From positions 310,001 to 374,000 of the forward strand of contig JALQBC010000003.1 of assembly GCA_023375675.1 (NCBI GenBank): 64,000 nt of DNA, read 5' to 3'. This DNA comes from Cytospora piceicola (Eukaryota; Ascomycota; Sordariomycetes; Diaporthales; Cytosporaceae). The position numbers were made by a program, and so were the translations under genes. The notes beneath the pieces are model-generated. The model saw nothing but the letters and a program-made list of their open reading frames with translations, did no database searches and was not told where the DNA came from. This document shows positions 1 through 9,370 of this stretch, piece after piece; the first letter of the stretch is position 1; every line of letters starts with the position of its first letter.

Positions 1-1738
1 GACGTCACATGGGAGGATCCCTCGTTCATGTTTCTTCTCTGGAAGAGCGGGTAAGGATGAGATGAGTATCTGGGGTGGATCTGTACAGTAGATAGGGCAT
101 GGCATTCATGTAACAGCAGAAGAATCATCCTGTCTCTGGAGCCCGGTGTTGGAGGGGGGTTATCTCCCCCCCTCCCTTTGATTTTAAACGACCCCCCCTG
201 CCATACCATATGCCTGTTAGTTGCTCGTTTTTGGGGGGAAATAGTACATGGTTTCACACCACGTGGCAACGGTGAACTCGCTCCAGCACATCTGCCGGGC
301 GAATACCCCGTCCCAGAACCGGCCTCATCGCCCAGAGCTTGAAAAGTGAGGAGGGGGAGGGGGGGGGTGTGAACGCCGAACCCCCGCCAAGCTCGTTTCT
401 TGGAAAAAGAGAGGCACGGAGCGGGTCCTTGGTGCTCTATGCGGCTCTCTTGGCTGTTGATCCGGGGAAAGGCGGGGGAGGAGGAGGCGGGGGGGAGAGG
501 GGGTCCCCTATCAGTTTTGTCGTGACCGTGGCACTGATACATATCGAGATCATGTTTGCAGGTGATGCTCCACTACTTGGGCCTCCACAAGTCTCGACCA
601 TTCGAGGATTCAAGAAAGCAATCGGTATGAAGGTACGTAACAAGCCAAATCAAGGTTGCAAGACGTGCCAGCTCATCATCAGCCAACGTGTCTGAGCCGG
701 GGGGCCCCATAGATCTTGACCACTTACACCGGCTCTCTGCCCTGGGCTTTACCAGGCACCGCGGCTATAACACGCCCGTCCGGATCTACACCTCAGCGGC
801 TCTTCAGCAGTGTGTGCTACCGTACCGCCATTCGCGATTGGTGCATCCTTTCAAGGCGGCGGGCCGTTCTTCAGCAGGCGCGGTGACGCCCCGTGAACCG
901 CTACATGCATGGCATAGGTTCCGTGGCCTTGATTCCCCGGAGACGAAGGAGATATCTGAGTTCGAGCGCCTTCCGCCACCACGCCAGACTCTTGTCGGCC
1001 AGGTTGAACATCTCGGGGCCTTTTGAGCTGTGGAGGGGATCTCATAGAAATACGAAACCTCGAGGCTATTCTCGTCGGTGCTGGATCACCAGTCCTTGGT
1101 TAGGACCTAATAGCTCGCCGCTGAAGCCTCCAAGGTTGCTCCCGGGGGTAGGGGGGGGAGGGAGACCTGTTGCTCTCGAGTCGACGATATATTCCCGCCA
1201 CAATGCGGCCGTATCCCGTTCCACCTCCAGCTCGTAATCCCAAGCCACCTCCGGCTCGTATTCCATTGCACCCCCAGCTCGTATCGCACGAGCTTCATGG
1301 GTCGTCCACAAGATACACATAGGTCTGGGGTTCCAATCTGTCCAAAGATTTTTGTGAAGCGGAGGCCTAAGCTCAGTCCATCTCATACCTGCTCGACGCG
1401 GCATCATGGAGCCAGGAAGTAGGTACACTCCAGTCCAGGTTCAGAGGACGAGCCCCATGATACCATGACTTCACAAGTATCGTCCGTCTGGTTGCGAATT
1501 GCTCCCAAGCAGGTGGATGATGGAATGTCGTCCGAGTATTGCCTCGGAGACACGAAATGACGCACTCCAAGCGGCAATCGGGACCATACAGCTCGAGAGG
1601 AGTTCTTATTTCGACCGAGTCGGTTTGGGTTGGCCCACAAGGATTTCTTGACCGGTATGCCTAGATCTTTCAGACATGGGCCGGCCATAAGAGGACATTT
1701 TGGTCTCAAGAACGTAGTCCAGCAACGGCCTGTATGGA

Positions 1739-1759
1739 ACACACACACACACACACACA

Positions 1760-1847
<88 letters not shown>
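1739..1847. repeat. Compound (CA)n(CT)n microsatellite
   Basis: About 11 CA units run straight into about 42 CT units with no interruption. Apparent long frames of Ser-Leu or Arg-Glu dipeptides on the two strands are products of this repeat and are not genes. Confidence 0.95.
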
Positions 1848-1850
<3 letters not shown>

Positions 1851-2243
1851 CTTCGCCCGACGGCTAGAGAAAAACTTCACAAACGGGACGGGACGGGGTG
1901 ATGGATTACCATATGACTAGAAAACCGGGAAGTGTTGATGGGTTTGATGGCTGTCTTCAACGGACGATGGTATTTTAGCTGGCGAGATCTTGGCGGCGAA
2001 GGTCGGAAGTTCCGAGGCTTTTGCTTGGTTTCAGATCTCCACCCCACATTCCTCTATCAATAGCTGCTGGACCTAGTCTATGCAGTATGTAGTGCCGACA
2101 AGAAACCTAACAAGAAGGCATTCAGGCATTTCAGGGGTCTGCCGGGAAGTGGGTGGTGGTCGGGAGGGGCTGTAAGGTTGTGTGTGGGTGGGTGTGAGTG
2201 GTATATGCAAGAGGAGATCGGGGGATCCTGGAGAGAAACAACG

Positions 2244-2244
2244 G

Positions 2245-2276
<32 letters not shown>

Positions 2277-2277
2277 C
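2244..2277. repeat. (CA)n microsatellite
   Basis: Dinucleotide CA array with one interrupting A. Similar CA-rich imperfect arrays lie at about 2718-2765. Confidence 0.9.
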
Positions 2278-2811
2278 GGGATGAACTTGACTGCTTGGCC
2301 TGCTTGGCTATGAGAGATGGTCGGGCTGGCTGACGGGTTTTCCGTAAAACTAGTGCGTAACAGATCTCTCCCGGCCATAATCCATAATCAAGAAGGATGG
2401 GAAATCCCGAAGAGCTGGCAGTAAACCTGAACGAGCCGCGTACGTCGGCCCCGCCATTATCAAATCCCTTTTTTCCAAAGGCCGCGCGTCCAACCATTCT
2501 ATTCGCCGCCCCTTTGATTCTTTTTGTTCCTGGGACGTCACAGGACGCCCACACTGACAGACTGACAGACTGACAGACGTTCATACGGTCTGAAATGGCC
2601 TCCTCCCACGGGACAATTCAATCTAGATGTTGTTGGTGGCTCACCGAGGACCGAGCCCGGATTTGGACTATATGCGTGTATGTGTGTATATGTGAATATG
2701 GATGTATGTGTATCAAACACACACACACTCACACGCACACACATACCCATACTCATACATACGCATATCATCATTCAACAGGGAATTTTACCACGTACGA
2801 GTAATCAGCAA

Positions 2812-2837
2812 GTGCTGTGCTGTGCTGTGCTGTGCTG
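2812..2837. repeat. GTGCT pentanucleotide tandem repeat
   Basis: Five consecutive copies of a five-base unit (GTGCT). Confidence 0.85.
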
Positions 2838-3664
2838 GGCCGCTTGGGCTGTCTTGAATTTTATAGGTAATTCGGAGATACGAGGGAGGGAAACATTTAC
2901 CCCTGATGATGATGATGAGCAGTTGGATGCTCCAGTTTGGAAGGTCCAGCGTCGCCCTCTCTCTCTCTCTCTTCCTCTCTTTCTCTCTCTGCTGTCTGCC
3001 TCTCGGCTTTTGCAAGTGGATAATGATGGGTTGGATCTGCAACAACACATTATCATCCTCGTGTGGTCCAGTATCCTCTCGCCCCCAACGGTCCGGAGCC
3101 CGTGGCGGTGCAAGTGTGGTGAGCCTGGTGAGACTGGCAGTCCCCGGCGAGATGCCGAAGGAGAGTCCTCCCTCTTGTCCACAATATCTACACGCCTACA
3201 TGCCTAGTCACTTCTTTCTACTAGGTAGACACTGTCTAGTCCATACACGGCATACCAAGTAGTCTACCTGCCGACCAGGGGACGACGTCCTGTCCTTGTA
3301 ACTGACGACGGCTTGCGCAAGCTCAGCCCATCCTCCTGCCCGTCCCGTCTCTCCTTCGTCTTGAACTGGGATGCTTGCTCTCTTTCTCTCTCCACTCTCT
3401 CTTCCTTATTACTTTATAACGCCTATTTCCCAGATAAACTGCCAAGACGCCATCTGCGTTTTGCAAATCCGGGGCGTATCCTTACCTTGATTCCAGTATT
3501 CAGCGTTACACACAGCATTAAGTACACGCAGCATACACACATACGGACTGCAGTCTCTTCTCCAGCCCGTGAGCATCTGTCTTATAACCCACTTCAGAGG
3601 AACTCAGCATCCTCTCCTCTGCCTCAAAAGCTGTGGCTTAGCTGGTCCTTCCCAAGGCTTACGC

Positions 3665-3693
<29 letters not shown>
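3665..3693. repeat. (TG)n microsatellite
   Basis: About 14 uninterrupted TG units in the region upstream of the aspartic protease gene. Confidence 0.9.
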
Positions 3694-3697
<4 letters not shown>

Positions 3698-4301
3698 GTG
3701 CTCTGCTTGTGTGACAATCTGCTTGTCTCTTCTTTGATATCCCCCTCCAGGATTGTTCAATCTTGATCCTGGTTGCTCACTCTGTTGCGCACAGCTTCAG
3801 TCTCTACCGTCCAGCACATCATCTTGATAAATCCAGACAGCTCTCTCCCCTGCCCACCAACTGTCAAAAGTTATGACAACCTGCGTTTAGACATCTTGGT
3901 CTCGGTCTCTTTTGGAAACTAGGCGGACATCGCCACACCTCGGGTACCACAGTATTCGGCTGGGGACATTCCTGTTGTCATCCCACAGAACTCTCCCCCG
4001 GCCTTTGCCTACCTAGTTACGTACGCGGCACACGAATCGTCTCCACCCTGGACACCGCAGCCACTTTCGAGGGACCCTTGATATTCCCCGGATTCCACTA
4101 CGCTATATTACAGCAACACCGCCCTCATGCTGTACCCGCTAGGGTAAATTACACCTTTCCCGTCTTCCGTCAACTGGACTGCCCCATTGGGAAAACTGAG
4201 CCGCGAGCCTCGAACCACGACAAGTCCAAGAGAGACTACCAGGATATACGAATAGGGGGGGATCCCGGGACACGACGACGACGGCGGCGACGACGACCAT
4301 C

Positions 4302-5771
4302 ATGAAGTGCACAACAATATTGGCCCTCGTGGCCACCATAATAGCATCGGCCGAGGGGATACACCTGCGGAAACGGACAGACGGGGCACCGAGGGTAGTG
4401 GGCATGGAGACGCAGAGGAAGACAGTCTCACAACCGCATAAACGAGACCAACTGCGAAGAAGAGGAACGGTAACAGCAACCCTGGACAACGAGGAGACAC
4501 TGTACTTCATCAACGCGACCCTCGGGACCCCGGCACAGCCCCTCCGCCTCCACCTCGACACCGGCAGCAGCGACATGTGGGTGAACACGGCCGGCTCGGC
4601 ACAGTGCTCCCAGAAGACGAGGCCCTGCGACCTCGCCGGGACCTACGACGCCAACTCGTCGTCGACGTACGAGTACGTGGGGTCCTGGTTCAACATCTCG
4701 TACGTGGACGGCTCGGGCGCGGCGGGCGACTACGCCACCGACACCATCTCCGTGGGCGGGGCCACGCTGGCCGGGCTCCAGTTCGGCGTGGGCTACAGCA
4801 GCAGCAGCGCGCAGGGGATCCTGGGGGTGGGCTACCCGGTGGGCGAGGTGCAGGTGGGCCGGGCGGGGCTCCCGGCGTACGACAACCTGCCGGCGCGCAT
4901 GGCCTCGAGCGGCGCCACGGCCTCGCCCGCCTTCAGCCTGTGGCTCGACGACCTGGCCGCCGGCACGGGGCAGGTCCTGTTCGGCGGCGTCGACGCCGCC
5001 CGCTTCGCCGGCCCGCTCCGCACCCTCCCCGTCCAGCGCGTGGGCAGCCTGTACGCCGAGTTCCTCGTCACGCTCACGGGCGTCTCGCTCGGCGCCCGCC
5101 CCGTCGCCGAGGGCCAGGCCCTCCCCGTGCTCCTCGACAGCGGCTCCAGCCTGACGTACCTCCCGGACTCGATGGCCGAGGCCATCTACGAGGAGGTCTC
5201 GGCGCAGTACGACAGCGCCGAGGGCGTGGCGTACGTGGCGTGCAGCCTCGCGTCCTCGTCCTCGGACGCCGTCGCCTTCAACTTCACCTCGCCCGTCATC
5301 AGCGTCCCCATGTCCGAGCTGGTGCTGGACGTGTACGCCTCGTCGTCGTCGTCGTCGGGCGGGGGCCGGCGGCCGCGCCTCGCCGACGGCCGCACCGAGG
5401 CGTGCCTGTTCGGGATCGCGCCCGCGGGCGGCGGCGCGGCCGTGCTGGGCGACACGTTCCTGCGGAGCGCCTACGTCGTCTACGACCCGGGCAACGACGA
5501 GGTCTCGCTGGCGCAGACGCGCTTCGGCGTCGCCGCCGGCGTGTCCGACGTGCTGGAGATCGGGGGGGCCGGCGCCGCCGCGGTGCCCGGCGCCACGGCC
5601 GTCGCGGACCCCGTCGCGGCCACGGGCGTCGGGGAGGCCACGAGCACCGAGGGGGGGCTGGGCCTGCTGAGCAGCGGGGCGGCTCCTGGGAGGGGGGTCG
5701 GTGGTGGGTGTGGTGCCGGGGTGGCTGGCCTTGTGGCGGCTGTTTTGGGGGTTGGTGTGGTCATCTTCTGA
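4302..5771 (+). CDS. GPI-anchored-type aspartic protease (yapsin/candidapepsin-like)
   Basis: Single-exon gene of 489 aa. Residues 1-19 form a signal peptide, followed by a short basic propeptide with dibasic KR sites near residue 48 (a likely kexin cut). A bilobal pepsin-fold domain follows. Both catalytic motifs are intact: DTGSS with D86 and DSGSS with D279, each in the right hydrophobic context. The C-terminus is Ala/Gly/Ser-rich and ends in about 20 hydrophobic residues with no charged tail, as expected of a GPI-attachment signal. By family this is a pepsin A1-type endopeptidase acting at the plasma membrane or cell wall. The start is the first ATG after an in-frame break and directly opens the signal peptide. 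The coding sequence is very GC-rich, so large shadow frames cover it. Substrate specificity cannot be told from the sequence. Confidence 0.93.
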   Translation: MKCTTILALVATIIASAEGIHLRKRTDGAPRVVGMETQRKTVSQPHKRDQLRRRGTVTATLDNEETLYFINATLGTPAQPLRLHLDTGSSDMWVNTAGSAQCSQKTRPCDLAGTYDANSSSTYEYVGSWFNISYVDGSGAAGDYATDTISVGGATLAGLQFGVGYSSSSAQGILGVGYPVGEVQVGRAGLPAYDNLPARMASSGATASPAFSLWLDDLAAGTGQVLFGGVDAARFAGPLRTLPVQRVGSLYAEFLVTLTGVSLGARPVAEGQALPVLLDSGSSLTYLPDSMAEAIYEEVSAQYDSAEGVAYVACSLASSSSDAVAFNFTSPVISVPMSELVLDVYASSSSSSGGGRRPRLADGRTEACLFGIAPAGGGAAVLGDTFLRSAYVVYDPGNDEVSLAQTRFGVAAGVSDVLEIGGAGAAAVPGATAVADPVAATGVGEATSTEGGLGLLSSGAAPGRGVGGGCGAGVAGLVAAVLGVGVVIF

Positions 5772-6756
5772 GCGATTTTGCGTGTGTGTATATCAGGGGA
5801 GGTGTGTCGTTTCTGTTGTATATCATCGTATATGCTTTGTTGGGCCATGAAAGAAGATATTGCATGTCTGGTTGGTTTCTCTCCAGGACGGGGGAAAGCA
5901 TTAGATGGCGTTTCACGAAGCGAAGACAGGAAACATGATGGGATGATTTTTGGATCTGCCTTTATTGGAAGGGGGTTATATTCTCGATTTGGGCATGGCG
6001 TATGGTTATTGGGGTGGTATGTTTATTATTCTTATTATGAACTTATATGATAGAGAGTTTGGGGCTGGAGGACGGAAGACAGACAAGACAAGTCAAGACA
6101 AGATAGAGAACAGATACCACAGAACTCACTCCGGTGAATTTGATGGTTTAGATGAAGGAATTACAAGCTTCTTCCTCAACCGATAGATCGGTATATTATA
6201 CTGCGACTAACTTGATACTGTATTTGTGTATTTCGTCGGCTTGTGTCTTGATCGTAGCATATTACCACCCAACCCCTTTCCTATCCCCCCTTCCTACCCC
6301 CCTTCCCACCCCCCCCGGGCCCTGGATGATCTGCGCCTCCTACGGAGGTTGTCCGGTCGAAACCAAATCTGGGGTCATATATGATATCCTTATGATCACA
6401 TGCAAACACTTCTTAACAACCCACCCCGGCCTACAGTGCGACAGTTACAAACCTCATGCCGGAATGCCGGTCGCGTGTGCCCCTAGATGGCCGGGACGGT
6501 GACGGCGTAGACAAAACAGGAAGATGCATTCTTCACCTTGTTCACCCCCTTGGAGCAACAGAAGGCTGAAAGACAAGTGGAACGAGGAGACAAGGTCTGT
6601 CTTCATGCGAGTGGGGAAAGAAGAATAAAGACGAAACGGGTTACGGTCTGCTATCTCCCGGTACAATTTGTCCCCTTGCAAGGCTCCTCGCTATAATGAT
6701 CCCCAACTATACGTGTACGTACGTGCTCTCCGCCATCTAATCCCCGCCACCTGCTC
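5772..6756. other. Convergent intergenic region
   Basis: This lies between the 3' ends of the protease (+) and the gamma-glutamylcyclotransferase-like gene (-), so it should hold two terminators. I see no coding signal. There is a C-rich tract at about 6270-6320. Confidence 0.55.
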
Positions 6757-8085
6757 TCATATATAACCTCCCCCCCGCCCATTACTTCGAGTGGCCGGCT
6801 CGACATACCCATATGTCCCCCGGGCGCCACCCCCGTCCCGCACGACCCTCCTCGCAGCGTCGGCAACGGCCTCGACGAAGGGAGGCCGGCTGCCGCCCGG
6901 CACCTCGCTCTTCCGCCTCGCCCTCCCCCCCTCCCTCCTGCCCTCGTCCCTGGGGGCCCCGTCCCTCCCCCCGATCCGCCTGTCCGGTTTCACGTGCCGC
7001 AGGACGCTGTTCCGGCGCCCCACGTTCCGCGCCTCCCTCTCGCTGTCGTCCCTGGGGGCGGCGGCACCACCGGCACCGGCACCGCCGCGCATCCCGCCGT
7101 CGCCCCCTTCTGTGTTCCGCCTGCTGAGCCCCCTCGCCTCTCTCCCCCCGTCGTCGTCCGTGTAGTAGCCCGGCGTGCCGCGCACGATGCCGCTGGCCCT
7201 CCGCCCTCCGCCGCTCGGCCTCTCCGGGTTGACATGTCGCAGGACGCTACTGCGCCGCCCCGGACCTCGCGATTCCCTCACATCCCTCTCGGCGTACCTA
7301 GGAACAGCAGCGGCAGCACCACCACCACCACCACCGCCACCGCCGCCGCCGCCCTCCCCCCTCTCCCGCCTGCGCCTGCCCAGTATAACCGGCTGCTCGT
7401 CATCACTAGACTCCATCCCGCCGCCGCCCCCACCCCGGGCGGGGATGAACCTCCTCATGACCCTCTCGACGTACCTCTCGGGGAGGCCCCACGCCCTCCC
7501 GGCCTCGTCGATGCCGCGGTTCATGCGCCCGACGTACTCGGGCCTCGGCTCCGACGCCGCCACCCGCAGCCGGTCCACGTACACCAGCGCGCTGACGCTC
7601 CCCACGGCGCTGCCCTCGCGGTCCAGCAGCTCCACCGGCATCGCGTGCACCTCGTACGACCGCGGCACGCCCTCGTGGCGGTCCAGCCGCGCCTTCTCCT
7701 TCCTGGAGCCGAGCTGCCAGAGGACGCCGTAGACGCCGCCACCTCCGGTGGGGTTGCTGGGGTTGCTGGTGGTGGTGGTGGTGGCCGCCGCCTCGGCCGG
7801 GGAGAAGTAGTTCCTCCAGTGTCTGGACCGGGACGCGGACGCGGACGCGGGTGCGGAGGCTGTGGGGCCGGCGGGCGCGGAGGCCGCGGGCGCGGGGACG
7901 ACGTTGCAGAAGCCGCGCTCGTTGACGATGAACTCCCAGTTGGCGAGGTAGCCCAGGCCGATGGAGACGGACTTGGGGCAGCGGTCGCGCATCTGGGTGC
8001 TGCTGAGGTTGGAGCCGTAGGCGAAGTAGAGGAGCGTCTCTGGCGGCTGCGGCGCCCTGGCGCTGGTGGGCGATGACGTTGCCAT
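6757..8085 (-). CDS. Gamma-glutamylcyclotransferase-fold protein with long basic repetitive tail
   Basis: Single-exon frame of 442 aa. Residues 18-215 match the GGCT/AIG2 fold: a YFAYGSNL substrate-loop motif starting near residue 20, a FVVNERGF-like strand (here FIVNERGF), GVYGVLWQL near residue 120, and the family's catalytic glutamate in an LDRHEG context (E138). The family releases 5-oxoproline from gamma-glutamyl amino acids, peptides or glutathione-type substrates. The remaining 225 residues are low-complexity Gly/Arg/Ala/Ser. Two copies of a short block, RRSSVLRHV and RRNSVLRHV, are followed by similar basic spacers. RRxS is a basophilic (PKA-like) phosphorylation motif. Small GGCT enzymes are usually under 250 aa, so the tail is an extension of unknown role. 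A tetranucleotide array lies just upstream of the start. Confidence 0.82.
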   Translation of the reverse strand: MATSSPTSARAPQPPETLLYFAYGSNLSSTQMRDRCPKSVSIGLGYLANWEFIVNERGFCNVVPAPAASAPAGPTASAPASASASRSRHWRNYFSPAEAAATTTTTSNPSNPTGGGGVYGVLWQLGSRKEKARLDRHEGVPRSYEVHAMPVELLDREGSAVGSVSALVYVDRLRVAASEPRPEYVGRMNRGIDEAGRAWGLPERYVERVMRRFIPARGGGGGGMESSDDEQPVILGRRRRERGEGGGGGGGGGGGGAAAAVPRYAERDVRESRGPGRRSSVLRHVNPERPSGGGRRASGIVRGTPGYYTDDDGGREARGLSRRNTEGGDGGMRGGAGAGGAAAPRDDSEREARNVGRRNSVLRHVKPDRRIGGRDGAPRDEGRREGGRARRKSEVPGGSRPPFVEAVADAARRVVRDGGGARGTYGYVEPATRSNGRGGGYI

Positions 8086-9370
8086 GGCCTGTCTGTCTGG
8101 CTGGCTGGCTGGCTCGCTGGCTGACTGACTGACTCTGTTTGGCTGATTGTCTGACTGACTGACTGACTGACTGACTGACTGACTGACTGACTGACTGACT
8201 GGCTGACTGACTGACGATGGGAGATGGGAGATTGATTGTCTTGTATTCTTTGTTGTTAGTTTTCTGTGTGTCGTCGTTGGGTATTCGATCGATCAATCAA
8301 TCATTCAATCGATCAATGAGGTCCGCTAGAGGTCCGCTAGGTCTTTCTCAGGTCGCTTGTTGAAACAACAATGTTATGTTCAGGTCGGTCTGCTGTTTAT
8401 TGACTTGGAAGACTGAAATCACGCCTGGCTGCCTGCTGTGGCTGCCTTACCTCTCCTTGTTGGTTCCCTCTTTGCGGTTGGGCATTCAGCCTCCGACACT
8501 GCCTTGTTAAAGTGGAGTTCACTGACGAACGTCGAGAAAACAAAACAAAACAAAATAAGATGAACCTGCTCTGTTGATTTCTCCTTCCTTCCTCTTCCCC
8601 TTTTCGGTTTTGTCTGTTTTGTCTGTTTTGTTTACCCGGCCTAGACTCTATTTCTCATCAGGTGCGACAAGAATTAAATAACTCAGGCAGCAGGCAGCAG
8701 ATGGCCAACAACTTCTGACCTGAACATGACCGACCTGTGGTCGCATTTCTGGGTTATGACTCCCCCTGGAATCCTAGAGACCGACTGATACGTCTGGGAA
8801 CATTGGCCGGAGGATTATGGAGCCAAGTCCTTTTCTTGCTGGCTAGAAAGCAACCAACCCTACGTGTTCATCATATGCAGAACCAAGGCAATTGCTACCT
8901 ACGGCTATAGCATCACAGACGTTCCCAAGAAGCTCTTCAGGTTTTGAACGCAGCAAGTCCTGTTCTCTATTTCCCAGATTTTTACAGAAGTATAGGTAGA
9001 TAGAACTCAGTTGGAACAAATAGTACAAGTACAGATATCGCTCCTCCCCTCGACTCGTTAGAACATCCCATCTATCAAGGCCATCGACACACGCCTCTGC
9101 CCCCATCATCCGAAGGGAATATTATATCCTGACGTCCTGGTGCCAGTCGTCCTGAGAAAAGAAGATATATATATCGGTAGAGTTATATTTCCCACCCCCC
9201 CTATGCAACATATAACATATCCAGTAAGGTATTGAGTTGCTCATCTTGCTTTCTGTGAATCATAGTCTCGTGATACCTGAACACGTAGAGATCTTGGTCT
9301 ATATACAAAAAGGAAGAGGGAAAGAGATTCAAAAAAAAAAAAAAAAATCACTAGGCCTTTTTGTTTCCCC
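8086..9370. other. Intergenic region with tetranucleotide array
   Basis: Upstream region of the GGCT-like gene and 3' region of STE11. It contains a TGAC array at 8120-8214, a short duplicated block (AGGTCCGCTAG twice near 8320-8340) and an A16 run near 9333. No coding signal is seen. Confidence 0.6.
8120..8214. repeat. (GACT)n tetranucleotide tandem repeat
   Basis: About 20 near-perfect four-base units with a few GGCT variants. It lies in the immediate upstream region of the GGCT-like gene transcribed leftward, so it may be in its 5' leader. Confidence 0.9.

Larger units (their letters stand above)
1..4301. other. Gene-free 5' tract with microsatellites
   Basis: I see no supportable gene here. 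Open frames are short, overlap on both strands and are driven by low-complexity repeats. The stretch holds several microsatellites (listed separately), pyrimidine-rich tracts at 3340-3420 and G-rich runs near 350-500. The last few hundred bases, rich in CA and CT on the plus strand, are the probable promoter and leader of the aspartic protease that starts at 4302. Confidence 0.6.

Noticed and set aside
4577..5938. A 453-codon open frame overlapping the aspartic protease
   Set aside because: Arg/Gly/Pro-rich shadow caused by high GC; the frame at 4302 has signal peptide, both catalytic motifs and a GPI tail.
6994..8076. A 360-codon plus-strand frame opposite the GGCT-like gene
   Set aside because: Low-complexity shadow with no domain; the minus strand has the GGCT motifs.
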